From Glaciecola sp964446865 (GTDB lineage Bacteria > Pseudomonadota > Gammaproteobacteria > Enterobacterales > Alteromonadaceae), in the NCBI GenBank assembly GCA_964446865.1, contig CAYURD010000004.1, positions 37,251 to 101,250 on the forward strand: a DNA stretch of 64,000 nt, written 5' to 3'. A program made the position numbers and the translations under genes. A model generated the notes under the pieces. The model made no database searches, was not told the origin of the DNA, and was given only the letters and a program-made list of their open reading frames with translations. Of the stretch, positions 45,090-54,858 are shown piece after piece. Each line of letters starts with the position of its first letter. Position 1 is the stretch's first letter.

Positions 45090-47243
45090 TCAGCGAATAA
45101 CAGTACTAATTTTATTGCGCCCTTCTCGTTTACTGAGATATAGCTGATTGTCAGACAACTGTAACAAGTCTTCAAAGTCTAGTGAAAAGTCAGTTTCGAT
45201 GCTGCATATTCCCGCGCTTACTGTCATATTCACAATGTCTTTGTCTCGTTTGAAGCTCATATCTTGGAGCTCATCTTTCACCATTTTTATGCGTTCGTGG
45301 TGTACGTTTAAATCACCGCCGACTATCATGACAATAAATTCTTCACCGCCATAGCGGCCTATAATATCGGTGTCACGTTTACAGTGTTTTTGAATTGCTT
45401 TGGCAACCGCAACAATACATTTGTCGCCAAACGGATGGCCATATGTATCGTTTATCTTTTTAAAATGGTCTATATCAAGCAATACAAGCGACATATTAAT
45501 ATGATTTCTAACGCAGTTTCGATAAGAAGTAATCGCTAGGCGATTAAAGCCGGCTCTATTTAGCAATTGCGTCAGTGAGTCTTTTTGAGCGATAGAATAG
45601 AGTTCTCTATTCAGTTGCTTAAGTTGTTTTGTTTTGTTGTGAACTTGCTCTGAAAGTTGTTGCTGAAAATTAGCCATGACGTCATGAGAATCAATGAGCC
45701 GCTGTGTTAACTTGACCATTTCAGTGCTGACTTGCGAGTCTTGGAGGATTTGAGGATGTTTTTCGGTGTTCGGAAAGCTCTCTGCAATATCAACCAAGGG
45801 TTTAGTAATGCGTTTTGAAAGTGATTTAGCGACCAGTGCGAAAGTCGCCAATACAAATATTGTCGACAGTATAAGAATAAAGAAATATTCAACCAGTATG
45901 GATGTTATTTCTTTGGGAGACATTAGCACGGTTACCGTCCAATCATTTTGTGTCTTGCTTTGTGCGAACATATACGGTGTTTGATTAAAAAGTAAAAGTG
46001 GTACCCTTTTAATTAGCGGATCGGTGTGTTGTTGATAATCAAAATTTGACAACAAAGGCAATCCCAATCGCTCTGTGGCAGCAATAATTCTGCCCTTGTT
46101 GTCGGTGATCACGTAGTCGAGTTCACTAATCAAATGTTCGCGTGAGAACTCCGTAAAAGTAGGCAGTGTCATCGCGCCTTGGATTATCCCACCAAATTGA
46201 CTACCATTGTAAATTGGGGCAACAAAGCAGATTATTAATGAGTCACCAAAGCCCTTTCCAACAATAGCGTCACTAATGAAAGGTTCGCCGACTTCTTTAG
46301 CCGCTTTAAAATAACTTCTATCGCGCACAGACGGATAGTCTAGCTCTAAGAGTTTTAGCATTTTTTCTCTTGGTGCGGCGTTCATGACTCTTCCGTATCG
46401 GTCTGCGTATAACATTGACTTGTACAATTCATAATTATTAACTGTTGCATCTAACATCGGTTGAATTCGATGATTTGGCTGATTGCTCACAATGCTCGAC
46501 ACAGTAGAAATACTATCTAGATGCCTTTTTAACTCTATATCGGTCACTTTAACAAGCTGTGCTGAAGCATTGTTTAAGTTCTGTGTCACGTTTGTTTCGT
46601 TGTGAATGGTTGATTGCCAAATGACAAAAATAGCAATAAGCATCGCCGGTAGGGTGACCGTTAACATACAAAGCGAAAAGATTAGCGAAGCGAGTTGCGG
46701 CGGATTGGAGTAGTATTTTTTGTATATATAATGTGAAGGTAAAAACCAACAAAGGATAGCGACAACTGAGATACAAAGTAGACCGTTTAGCGCGCGAGTA
46801 ACGCCATTAATAAATAATAACTCTGCTGAACTAAAACTGGTAAGTGCGTGCAGTAAAAGCAGTAGAGGTACGCCAATCGTTAGCCAATAAATAATTGAAG
46901 AGTAAAAAAGAAAATAGCCTTTACGCATCGCCACGTGAACAAACAGCATTTCGAGCATAAATATACAAATTAGGTAGGCATCATTGGCGTGCCAGGCTGC
47001 TGTAATTGAACTAAGCAATGCAGCAATAAGAGCAGCATTGAGACCTCTAGTAACCAGGCACAATAAAACAAATATTTGACCAAAATATAAGCCAAAGTCA
47101 CCAAAGAAATTAACGTGCAGATATGCATTAGCCATTGCACCAAGCACGCCAAAGTTCAGTCCATACAAAACTGTCGGCAGTGCGAAAAATGACGGCACAT
47201 CATTTTCGTTTTTATGTCCTTGGCTAAAATCCGTCTTTATCAT
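45090..47243 (-). CDS. Membrane diguanylate cyclase (GGDEF), paralogue 2
   Basis: The 717-aa protein has the same plan as paralogue 1: N-terminal multi-helix block, a Cache-like periplasmic domain with SVRDRSYFKAAKE, a membrane helix and linker (SKRITKPLVDI), a coiled coil and a GGDEF domain with GGEEF at 632-636 and RDTD five residues before it. YGHPFGDKCIVAVAKAIQKHCKRD is nearly the same as in paralogue 1. An ATG occurs only at the extreme start; it lies tandem to paralogue 1. Confidence 0.93.
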   Translation of the reverse strand: MIKTDFSQGHKNENDVPSFFALPTVLYGLNFGVLGAMANAYLHVNFFGDFGLYFGQIFVLLCLVTRGLNAALIAALLSSITAAWHANDAYLICIFMLEMLFVHVAMRKGYFLFYSSIIYWLTIGVPLLLLLHALTSFSSAELLFINGVTRALNGLLCISVVAILCWFLPSHYIYKKYYSNPPQLASLIFSLCMLTVTLPAMLIAIFVIWQSTIHNETNVTQNLNNASAQLVKVTDIELKRHLDSISTVSSIVSNQPNHRIQPMLDATVNNYELYKSMLYADRYGRVMNAAPREKMLKLLELDYPSVRDRSYFKAAKEVGEPFISDAIVGKGFGDSLIICFVAPIYNGSQFGGIIQGAMTLPTFTEFSREHLISELDYVITDNKGRIIAATERLGLPLLSNFDYQQHTDPLIKRVPLLLFNQTPYMFAQSKTQNDWTVTVLMSPKEITSILVEYFFILILSTIFVLATFALVAKSLSKRITKPLVDIAESFPNTEKHPQILQDSQVSTEMVKLTQRLIDSHDVMANFQQQLSEQVHNKTKQLKQLNRELYSIAQKDSLTQLLNRAGFNRLAITSYRNCVRNHINMSLVLLDIDHFKKINDTYGHPFGDKCIVAVAKAIQKHCKRDTDIIGRYGGEEFIVMIVGGDLNVHHERIKMVKDELQDMSFKRDKDIVNMTVSAGICSIETDFSLDFEDLLQLSDNQLYLSKREGRNKISTVIR

Positions 47244-47503
47244 TATTATTATTTAGAGTCTTAATACGCTCGTTGTCCTAAAGTACTACTTTGTCACTAA
47301 TTTTATTTGTTTTTTCTATCACCAAGGTGTTAGTAACATTCATCTTGCATGAGTATAACAAAAACCCAGTATTTCGATAGTCGATTAAGGTCTATTGTTT
47401 ATTTTGTTTGTATGCAATAGCACTTTAGGGATGAATCGTTCGACATATAAAGGCTTGGGTATAAAAGACTGGGTATAAATGATGGGGTATATGTGGCCTA
47501 TAC
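47244..47503. other. Intergenic region upstream of diguanylate cyclase 2
   Basis: About 260 bp lying upstream of the cyclase gene. Near 47457-47494 the unit GGGTATAAA occurs three times with changes, about every 14 bp. Beyond the terminator, nothing else is recognised. Confidence 0.4.
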
Positions 47504-47529
47504 AAAAAAACCTCCGAAAGGAGGTTTTT
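47504..47529 (-). terminator. Terminator after the small exported-protein gene
   Basis: Read on the minus strand, AAAAACCTCC/GGAGGTTTTT closes on a four-base loop and is followed by a T-run. It lies 20 bp after the stop of the gene at 47549-47869. Confidence 0.88.
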
Positions 47530-47548
47530 GGTAAAGTCGTCGTATATT

Positions 47549-47869
47549 CTACTTACGCTTTATGCTTGTATCTGCTTTCGCTATTGATGCGTCTTTGTGT
47601 GCTACCACATGAATAGTCATTGTGCGGCTATCGAATGACATTGTTGCCATCGCTCTGTCGCCTACGGCATTTGCACTTTCTATCACTGCTTTTTCAGCTT
47701 TTTGAAAAACTAAGTTACTTTCTATGTTCTTGCTCATACATTCGCTTTTTATCTCGAATGTTTTCTTGTCGATACAATCGAACGCCTTAGTCTCACCATT
47801 ATTGCTAGGAGCAGCGAAAGAAAATGATGAAGCGGCTACCAATGTTAAGGCAAGTGCTAATTTTTTCAT
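47549..47869 (-). CDS. Small exported protein of unknown function
   Basis: The 106-aa protein has a clear signal peptide, MKKLALALTLVAASSFSFA, cleaved after AFA or SFA. The mature part has two cysteines (AFDCIDKK and KSECMSK) that may pair in the periplasm. No family recognised. AAGGATCAAAAGATT precedes the start; a terminator follows, so it is a single-gene unit. Confidence 0.7.
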   Translation of the reverse strand: MKKLALALTLVAASSFSFAAPSNNGETKAFDCIDKKTFEIKSECMSKNIESNLVFQKAEKAVIESANAVGDRAMATMSFDSRTMTIHVVAHKDASIAKADTSIKRK

Positions 47870-47994
47870 AATCTTTTGATCCTTGGTGAAATAATGGAAA
47901 AAGTATAAGTTAAAATAACTTAAATTTCAAGGTGGATCATAGAAATATTACAGTTATATGACAGTAATTTTACGTTATTGTGTCATAAAACACC

Positions 47995-48759
47995 TTAAAT
48001 GCCGTCGCCGTCGCCAAACTCATGCAAACCACATTCTCTTTTCAAACCAAAAAAGCGGGTGTCTTGTTCGCTCATGTTCTCTTCAAGCTTAGCGGTAGTA
48101 TGCCAGTCGCCAATTGATACATAGCCTTGTTCCCACAATGGATGGTAAGGAAGATTATGCTTTTTCAAATATAAAAATAAGTCGCGATTGCTCTGATCAA
48201 TGATTGGATGAACCTTAAACTGAGAGCCTTGCTTTTGCAGTACATTTAAATGTTGTCGACTATCGGATTGAGTGCGTCTTAGGCCAGCAAACCATGTAGA
48301 TGCCTCTAAATCATGCAGTGCCTGCTTCATCGGCTCTACTTTATTTAGTTTGTTGTATTGGCTAATACCGTCAATACCTTGCTCCCACAATTTGCCAAAC
48401 CTTGCTTCTTGCCACGCCGGGCTTAATTTTGCGCTATAAACATGCAAATTCAAATCTAGCTTTTCGCGCAGGGTGTCAATAAACTGGTAGGTTTCTCGAA
48501 ACAAGTATCCCGTATCGGTCAGCACGACTGGAATACCTGGCATTACTTGATTTAACAAATGCAGCATGACTGCAGATTGCGCGCCAAAGCTCGAACTCAC
48601 GATATGTTGGCCCGGCAGATTGGCAAGCGCCCATTCAACACGTTCGATAGGTGTCATTTTCTCTAATAAAGGGTTTTGCTGCGACAGCTCTTCTGCAGAG
48701 TAAGCAGCATTATCCTGGCTAATCGTTTTATCGGGTAATGTAGTGGCTAGATTACTCAT
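47995..48759 (-). CDS. cysH: Phosphoadenylyl-sulfate reductase
   Basis: The 254-aa enzyme reduces PAPS to sulfite using thioredoxin. It has the P-loop-like SSSFGAQSAVMLHL, the DTGYLFRETYQF segment, and the catalytic cysteine in ECGLHE at residues 242-247. It lacks the extra cysteine pairs of iron-sulfur APS reductases, in line with PAPS specificity. It follows cysI by 2 bp, ending the cysJIH operon. Confidence 0.96.
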   Translation of the reverse strand: MSNLATTLPDKTISQDNAAYSAEELSQQNPLLEKMTPIERVEWALANLPGQHIVSSSFGAQSAVMLHLLNQVMPGIPVVLTDTGYLFRETYQFIDTLREKLDLNLHVYSAKLSPAWQEARFGKLWEQGIDGISQYNKLNKVEPMKQALHDLEASTWFAGLRRTQSDSRQHLNVLQKQGSQFKVHPIIDQSNRDLFLYLKKHNLPYHPLWEQGYVSIGDWHTTAKLEENMSEQDTRFFGLKRECGLHEFGDGDGI

Positions 48760-48761
48760 AT

Positions 48762-50513
48762 TTATACAACCTCATAAAAATCAATAGCCGAATTGACCAC
48801 TGGCTTTATGATATCTGCGCGTATTACAAAATCACCAAAACTCTCGCCTTGTAAACGGTCTTTTGCCCATCTAGCAATTAAATCGTCTAAAATAGACATT
48901 ATTTCAGTATCTAAAATGTTCTCTTTGTACATTCTTGGAATGCGTGTACCCTCGCGGTTGCCACCTAAATGCAAGTTGTATTTATTAGGCCCCTTACCAA
49001 CAAGCCCAATCTCGGCTAGCATCGCGCGACCGCAGCCATTTGGGCAACCAGTGATACGATAAATAATGCTTTCATTATCAAGACCGTGTTTTGTTAATAA
49101 GTTTTCTATTTCGTCGACTGCTTCTGGTAAATAACGCTCTGCCTCTGCCATGGCAAGCGGGCAGGTCGGCAATGATACGCAAGCCATTGAGTCTTTGCGT
49201 TGCTTGCTAGTGTTTTGGGCTAACAAACCATGTTTGATGGCAATATCTTCAATGATTGACTTTTGATCGCTTGGCACGCCAGCAACAATTAGGTTCTGAT
49301 TAGCGGTTAACCTAAAGTCACCCGTATGGATTTTGGCAATCTCAGCGCAACCCGTTTTCAGCGGTTTATCGGGAAAGTCTAAGATACGACCATTTTCAAT
49401 AAACAGCGTCAAATGATGTTTACCATCAATACCTTCAATCCAACCAAATTTGTCACCGCGTGTCGTAAATTCATAGGGTTTGCTCGGTGCAAATGTAACC
49501 TTGGCGCGCTTTTCGACTTCTGCTTTAAATGTTTCAACACCAACGCGTTCAAGCGTATATTTGGTTTTAGCATTTTTACGATTTACTCGGTTGCCCCAAT
49601 CACGCTGAGTCGAGACAACAGCTGCCGCAACATTTAAAGTGTCTTCAAGCGCAATAAAACCAAAATCATCAGCTTTACGAGGGAAGGTAGCATGGTCACC
49701 ATGAGTCATTGCAAGGCCGCCGCCTACTAGCACGTTAAAGCCGACTAATTTTCCATTTTCGGCAATCGCAACAAAATTTAGGTCGTTGGCATGCAGGTCC
49801 ACATCATTGTCTGGCGGAATAACGACCGTCGTTTTAAATTTTCGAGGTAAGTAATTGTCGCCTAATATAGGCTCATCTTCTTGGGTTGATTCAACCTTTT
49901 CGCCATCTAACCAAATTTCAGCATAGGCGTTAGTTTTAGGAAGAAGATGTTCACTAATTTTTGTTGCCCAATCCCAAGCTTCTTTGTGTAGTTGTGATTC
50001 AACAGGGTTTGAAGTACACAATACATTTCGATTAACATCTCCCGCAGTTGCAATCGAATCAATACCTGTAGAATTAAGCATTTGATGCATCGGTTTAACG
50101 TTAGGTTTAAGTACACCGTGAAACTGAAATGTTTGGCGCGTGGTTAAGCGAATACTGCCATACATGGTTTTATCACTAGCAAACTTGTCAATAACAAGCC
50201 ACTGTTTCGGTGTGATAACGCCTCCAGGTAAACGCGCTCTTAACATTACATTATGCAAAGGCTCTAGCTTTTGTTTGCTGCGCTCGCCTCTAATATCTCG
50301 GTCATCTTGCTGATACATACCATGAAAGCGAATCAGCTGGAAGTTATCGGCGGTAAAACCACCTGTAACATCATCACTTAAGTCTTCGGTAATGGTGCCA
50401 CGTAAGTGTTGACTTGCTGCTTTAAGGCGTTCGTTATCAGACAACTTCCCTTGTACAACAAGAGGCCCTTGTGTGGTCTTTGTTGCCGCATCATTTTTTG
50501 ATAAGTCGCTCAT
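48762..50513 (-). CDS. cysI: Sulfite reductase hemoprotein beta-component
   Basis: The 583-aa enzyme takes electrons from CysJ and reduces sulfite to sulfide by a siroheme and [4Fe-4S] pair. The four cluster cysteines lie in CVSLPTC (C-x5-C) and GCPNGC (C-x3-C). MYGSIRLTTRQTFQFHGV and the siroheme-binding GDVNRNVLC are seen. Its ATG overlaps the stop of cysJ by one base. Confidence 0.96.
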   Translation of the reverse strand: MSDLSKNDAATKTTQGPLVVQGKLSDNERLKAASQHLRGTITEDLSDDVTGGFTADNFQLIRFHGMYQQDDRDIRGERSKQKLEPLHNVMLRARLPGGVITPKQWLVIDKFASDKTMYGSIRLTTRQTFQFHGVLKPNVKPMHQMLNSTGIDSIATAGDVNRNVLCTSNPVESQLHKEAWDWATKISEHLLPKTNAYAEIWLDGEKVESTQEDEPILGDNYLPRKFKTTVVIPPDNDVDLHANDLNFVAIAENGKLVGFNVLVGGGLAMTHGDHATFPRKADDFGFIALEDTLNVAAAVVSTQRDWGNRVNRKNAKTKYTLERVGVETFKAEVEKRAKVTFAPSKPYEFTTRGDKFGWIEGIDGKHHLTLFIENGRILDFPDKPLKTGCAEIAKIHTGDFRLTANQNLIVAGVPSDQKSIIEDIAIKHGLLAQNTSKQRKDSMACVSLPTCPLAMAEAERYLPEAVDEIENLLTKHGLDNESIIYRITGCPNGCGRAMLAEIGLVGKGPNKYNLHLGGNREGTRIPRMYKENILDTEIMSILDDLIARWAKDRLQGESFGDFVIRADIIKPVVNSAIDFYEVV

Positions 50514-52327
50514 TAGTAAACATCCTTCTGGTAACGCTTGGCTTTTCTCATATCGACAAGATATTGTTTAGCTTGTGTTTCATCTTTTTTACCGTGCGTT
50601 TGTATCACGTTTAAAAGGGCTTTTTCGACGTCTTTGGCCATGTGCATAGCATCACCACATACATAAAAATGAGCGCCTTGTTCTAACCATTCAAATACGT
50701 CTTTACCATGCTCTAGTATGCGGTCTTGCACATATATTTTGTGAGCTTGATCGCGAGAAAACGCCAAACTGATTTTACTCAATAGACCAGATTTTAAATA
50801 AGCCTGCCATTCAACTTGGTATAAAAAGTCTTGCGTAAAGCTCGGATTGCCAAAAAATAGCCAATTTTTACCTTCAGCTTCGGTTGCATCTCGTTCTTGC
50901 ATAAAAGCTCTAAAAGGCGCTATGCCAGTGCCGGGACCAACCATAATTACTGGGGTATCAGGATTGCTTGGCAGTCTAAAGTTGTCGTTGTTTTCGACAA
51001 ATACGTTGATGTTATCGCCTTCTTCTAAACGAGTAGATAAAAAGCCCGATGCCCCGCCTTGATGACGAGAACCAAAAGCTTCATAGTCTACATGAGCAAC
51101 CGTAAGATGAACTTCGTCTTCAACCTCTGTTTGACTTGATGCGATAGAATAAAGTCTTGGATTTAAAGGACGCAGTGCATCAACAAGCTGTTGTGAACTG
51201 ATTGAATTTGGAAATTGTTCGACTATATCAATGATCTGACGTTCTTCTAAAAAGCCACGAAGCGCTGCTTTATCATCTAATAATGCGGCTAATTCTTTAC
51301 TGTTGCTCACGCCTTGATATGCTTTCACAAAACCGGGGTAACTTAGCGTTAACTCAAGCTTTTCGGTCAGTGCTTTTTCTAAACTCATAGACTCGTCTTT
51401 TACTTGCACCGTGGCACTCGCGTCGGTACCAGTGGCTTTAATCATTCTTTTGACTATTTGAGGATCATTTAAGAAATATACCCCTAATGAGTCGCCGACT
51501 TTGTATTGTAAGTCAGAGTCTTCGAGTGAAATTTCGATATGACGAATGTCTTTTACTGAATCTCGTCCCGTTATTTTAAGACTGGTTAATAAATTAGCCG
51601 CAAAAGGGTTTTGTTTATCGTATTGACTAGCTTGGACTGTATTGATAGGCACAGAAGCTATCGTTTGCACCGCATCAACAGGCTTCAGTGACTCGACCAA
51701 TTTTTCAGTCATTTTTTGCGACCAAGCAGCAATTTCATCTGCATAGTCCACGTCACAGTCTAACCTAGGGGCTAGTTCTGTGGCACCTAAGGCGCTAAAC
51801 CTTGCTTCAAAATCTTTTCCGGTTTGACAGAAAAATTCATAGCTTGTGTCACCTAAACCAACGACTGCAAATTGCATCTTGTCTAATTTAGGCGCTTTTT
51901 TACTATGTAAAAACTCATGCAACTCAACAGCGTCGTCTGGCGCATCACCTTCGCCATGGGTGCTGACAAAAACGACAAGGTGAGTTTCATCTTTAATTTT
52001 GCGAGGTTTATAGTCGGCCATACTGACTAACTTCGTATTGAGGCCTTTGTCGCTTAATTGTTGGTTAAATGCACTGGCTTCGTGTTTCGCGTTGCCTGTC
52101 TGAGAGCCATATAATATGGTGAGAGTTGCCTGTTTACCTTGTGCGTCGCTTATAGGTGTAACCGTTGCGCTGGTACTCGCGCCTGTGGCATTCACTGACA
52201 ATCCAGCCAGATATCCACTCGCCCACACTAATTGCTCTTTGCTAAAACCACTAACGGCTTGGCTCAACTGAGAAAGTTGGGCGCTGTCTATGCCAAGAGG
52301 GCCTGAATTATTTGTATTTTGAGTCAT
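50513..52327 (-). CDS. cysJ: Sulfite reductase flavoprotein alpha-component
   Basis: The 604-aa protein carries an N-terminal FMN flavodoxin domain (ILYGSQTGNAKHEA), then an FAD/NADPH reductase domain with RLYSIASSQ, VGPGTGIAPFRAFMQ and the C-terminal RYQKDVY. It moves electrons from NADPH to CysI. It heads the cysJIH operon. The start codon follows directly after a terminator-like hairpin and has no Shine-Dalgarno sequence (see 52329-52371). Confidence 0.95.
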   Translation of the reverse strand: MTQNTNNSGPLGIDSAQLSQLSQAVSGFSKEQLVWASGYLAGLSVNATGASTSATVTPISDAQGKQATLTILYGSQTGNAKHEASAFNQQLSDKGLNTKLVSMADYKPRKIKDETHLVVFVSTHGEGDAPDDAVELHEFLHSKKAPKLDKMQFAVVGLGDTSYEFFCQTGKDFEARFSALGATELAPRLDCDVDYADEIAAWSQKMTEKLVESLKPVDAVQTIASVPINTVQASQYDKQNPFAANLLTSLKITGRDSVKDIRHIEISLEDSDLQYKVGDSLGVYFLNDPQIVKRMIKATGTDASATVQVKDESMSLEKALTEKLELTLSYPGFVKAYQGVSNSKELAALLDDKAALRGFLEERQIIDIVEQFPNSISSQQLVDALRPLNPRLYSIASSQTEVEDEVHLTVAHVDYEAFGSRHQGGASGFLSTRLEEGDNINVFVENNDNFRLPSNPDTPVIMVGPGTGIAPFRAFMQERDATEAEGKNWLFFGNPSFTQDFLYQVEWQAYLKSGLLSKISLAFSRDQAHKIYVQDRILEHGKDVFEWLEQGAHFYVCGDAMHMAKDVEKALLNVIQTHGKKDETQAKQYLVDMRKAKRYQKDVY

Positions 52328-52371
52328 AAAAAATCACTATGCTTGTCGATTTTGTAAGCATAGCGATTTTT
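52328..52371 (-). terminator. Terminator-like hairpin abutting the cysJ start codon
   Basis: The arms 52329-52344 and 52356-52371 pair over 16 bases with one mismatch around an 11-base loop. On the minus strand the stem is followed by six T and then at once by the ATG of cysJ. It lies 57 bp beyond the stop of the preceding outer membrane protein gene, so it can terminate that gene, but it would also block read-through into cysJ. Confidence 0.8.
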
Positions 52372-52428
52372 ATTGATAACGTGAAAGAATTAAAACTAAT
52401 TTTTTATGCACTTTTGTGCTGAAACAAT

Positions 52429-53193
52429 TTAGAAGTCGAATTCAAGCCCAACAAACGCACCATCAAAAGTGATATCTGCATAAATATCGTCAACGTCATT
52501 GATATCAAGCTCGGTTGCTCGGTAACCTGCCAATAAGTGCAAGTCAATCGCAAATGATTCGTAAAAATCATAAGCAATACCCACTTGGTAATCGCTAAAC
52601 GAATCATCGCCAATTGCGAGAAGCGTGCCCTCGGCAAAAACAGTTAAACCTGTAAGTGGTAAGCCAACATGTGCTTTGGCATAACCCATAGGAATGACAA
52701 CACTTAGGTCTTCTGCGCTTGCTCTTCCATCTTGGTCCATAACGCTAATCATGCCATCAAGATGTTTGCCTGCCACCCCAATATCAAAGGTAATTAAATC
52801 GTTATCCAAGATCTCATAATACAAAATGTAATCTGTGGTCGTTAAATCTATCGTTGTTTCAAGGTTCGCATTTACCAAATATACTTCACCGCCAAAGGTG
52901 AAGGTACTGTCGATAACAGTGTTACCTGTCGTCTCCAAATTAGTTCTTGATAATTTAATATTGGGTACGAATGGGATAGGGTGTTCCAGCGCAGCGTAAA
53001 AACTGGCGATTGTTTCGTCATCAAACATAAATTCGGCGTTTGAATCGTTTTGTGAAAAGCCACCTTCGGTACTCATATTCCATGCTTGAGCTCCAACGTA
53101 ACCGCCTAAAACGGTATCTGCATTTGCCATCGAACTTATACTCACGCCTGTAATCAACGCAACGGCCGTACTTATTTGTTTAATGTGTTTCAT
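52429..53193 (-). CDS. TIGR04219-like outer membrane beta-barrel protein
   Basis: The 254-aa protein has a signal peptide ending in ANA (residue 25). Strands alternate polar and hydrophobic residues, beginning with VLGGYVGAQAWNM and ending in GAFVGLEFDF, with the terminal phenylalanine used by the Bam complex. It fits the TIGR04219 family of small barrels. Function unknown. It lies directly after the DUF2333 gene with 2 bp between. Confidence 0.78.
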   Translation of the reverse strand: MKHIKQISTAVALITGVSISSMANADTVLGGYVGAQAWNMSTEGGFSQNDSNAEFMFDDETIASFYAALEHPIPFVPNIKLSRTNLETTGNTVIDSTFTFGGEVYLVNANLETTIDLTTTDYILYYEILDNDLITFDIGVAGKHLDGMISVMDQDGRASAEDLSVVIPMGYAKAHVGLPLTGLTVFAEGTLLAIGDDSFSDYQVGIAYDFYESFAIDLHLLAGYRATELDINDVDDIYADITFDGAFVGLEFDF

Positions 53194-53195
53194 AA

Positions 53196-54179
53196 TTAAC
53201 CTTGGTTTAATAACTCTGATAATTCGATTAAGGCGGCGTTGGCGCGAGAAATATAATTTGCCATCACTAAAGAGTGATTGGCTAGCAAACCAAAGCCGTC
53301 TCCATTAAGTATAACGGGACTAAACACGCTTTCTTGAGTTGATTCTAGCTCACGAATGATTTGTTGCAGGCTGACAGTGGCATTTTTTTTACGTAAAACA
53401 TCAGCAAAATCTGTTTCGATCGCTTTTAAAAAGTGAAGCAAAGCCCAGCTGGCGCCTCTTGCTTCATAAAAATTGTCGTCTAATTCAAACCAGCTTGTAC
53501 GATTTTCCATCATTGATGCTTCTGGCGAAGAGCTTGTTGCCGAGTTATCGCCAGCTAAATTGGTATTAATGACTTCGGTGCCAACACTAGCGCTAAGTTT
53601 CTGTGATAAATCGCCTAAGCGCTTTTCTACTTGCTTTAAATAATCTCGCAGATTGTCGGCGCGCGCATAAAACTGATTATTACCTGCGTTGGGGTCGCCA
53701 AGTTGGTCTCTATAAATATATAACTGCGCCAAGGCGTCTTCATACTCACCTTCACTTGACGGTAGTATCCAATTATTGTTTGAAAAGTTCAGGCTTGGCT
53801 GGGCTTTGCTCAGTGCTGGGTTTTCAACCGATTGTGATTGAGAGCGACTAAAATCTTTGCGCATTGCCAGTGCTAGGTCTCGGCTCATCTCTAACACGCC
53901 AAATTCCCAATTTGGAATATTGTCCATTACCAAACCTGGAGGCATGACATCATTTGTTAAATACCCGCCTGGTTTATGCAACATGGCGTCTAATACTTTG
54001 ATGAGCGTATTAGTTGTTGTATACCCAGTGACAACACGCTGCTGATTTTCTACAGCGGCTTGCTCGGCTTGAGCATTTACATCAAAAGCGCTAGGCGCAA
54101 AACTCCACCAAAAACCAATAATACAAAAGATTAGAATAATGGCGGCAATAACAGAGCTGATACCTTTTGTCGTAAACAT
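53196..54179 (-). CDS. DUF2333 family protein
   Basis: The product is 327 aa from the ATG at 54179 with AAGGAAA about 11 bases upstream; a GTG-type start at 54206 is possible. One N-terminal membrane helix (SSVIAAIILIFCIIGFWWSF) is followed by a periplasmic helical domain with PGGYLTNDVMPPGLVMDNIPNWEFGVL, the DUF2333 signature. The function is unknown. It probably shares a transcript with the outer membrane protein gene. Confidence 0.85.
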   Translation of the reverse strand: MFTTKGISSVIAAIILIFCIIGFWWSFAPSAFDVNAQAEQAAVENQQRVVTGYTTTNTLIKVLDAMLHKPGGYLTNDVMPPGLVMDNIPNWEFGVLEMSRDLALAMRKDFSRSQSQSVENPALSKAQPSLNFSNNNWILPSSEGEYEDALAQLYIYRDQLGDPNAGNNQFYARADNLRDYLKQVEKRLGDLSQKLSASVGTEVINTNLAGDNSATSSSPEASMMENRTSWFELDDNFYEARGASWALLHFLKAIETDFADVLRKKNATVSLQQIIRELESTQESVFSPVILNGDGFGLLANHSLVMANYISRANAALIELSELLNQG

Positions 54180-54511
54180 AACGTTCAAAGTTTCCTTGCT
54201 GGACACAAATTGAGATGATAAATCGTGAGAATGTTGATAGTTTACCTGTGTTCAATGGCCTTGAGCAAACTATAAACAAGTAATTTGTATATTTTTATAT
54301 ACTTTTTAAGCAAAAACGCGAAGCGATGTCGCGCTAATTNNNNNNNNNNNNNNNNNNNNNNNNNNNNNNNNNNNNNNNNNNNNNNNNNNNNNNNNNNNNN
54401 NNNNNNNNNNNNNNNNNNNNNNNNNNNNNNNNNNNNNNNAGCAAATAATCCGACGCAACATAACAACGTTTAATGATAGAAAAGTCAAATCGCTAGTTAC
54501 TTAATATCTAT
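54180..54511. other. Intergenic region holding an assembly gap
   Basis: This 330-bp region contains the 100-N placeholder at 54340-54439. The flanks are plain AT-rich sequence with no repeat or reading frame that I can support. Confidence 0.5.
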
Positions 54512-54712
54512 TTACCGTTCGCTCAACAATAAAATCGCAAGCACGTAAGCAAGAGCTACCGCGACAGGAAATATAAGAAGTGAAATCACAGACGCGCCTC
54601 TTACAATCCAAGGGTTGATGTCAAAATACTTAGCAAGGCCAGCGCACACGCCTGATACCTTTGCATTTTGTTTGTCTCTGTAAAATCGTTGGCTGTTTAT
54701 GGCTTCTTTCAT
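54512..54712 (-). CDS. PspC-domain membrane protein
   Basis: The 66-aa protein has the PspC signature VSGVCAGLAKYFDINPWIVRG followed by a single membrane helix. PspC domains in phage-shock systems sense envelope stress. Here no pspA or pspB stands beside it. GGAGAAAGTAAA precedes the ATG. A 37-residue gene lies upstream on the same strand. Confidence 0.85.
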   Translation of the reverse strand: MKEAINSQRFYRDKQNAKVSGVCAGLAKYFDINPWIVRGASVISLLIFPVAVALAYVLAILLLSER

Positions 54713-54858
54713 TTTACTTTCTCCTGATAATTATGGGTTTTGTTGCTCAAGTTAGTCTGTATGTGAAAGCGTTACATTCTCAGGTGCGTGGCTTCGTTGT
54801 TAGGTTTGCAAGTATTACACAGCTGTGCGGCTTGCTTAAGGTGCACTTGCCTAACCTG

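Noticed and set aside
47457..47494. GGGTATAAA triple repeat as an operator array
   Set aside because: Copies are imperfect and short, and no regulator or gene position supports it.
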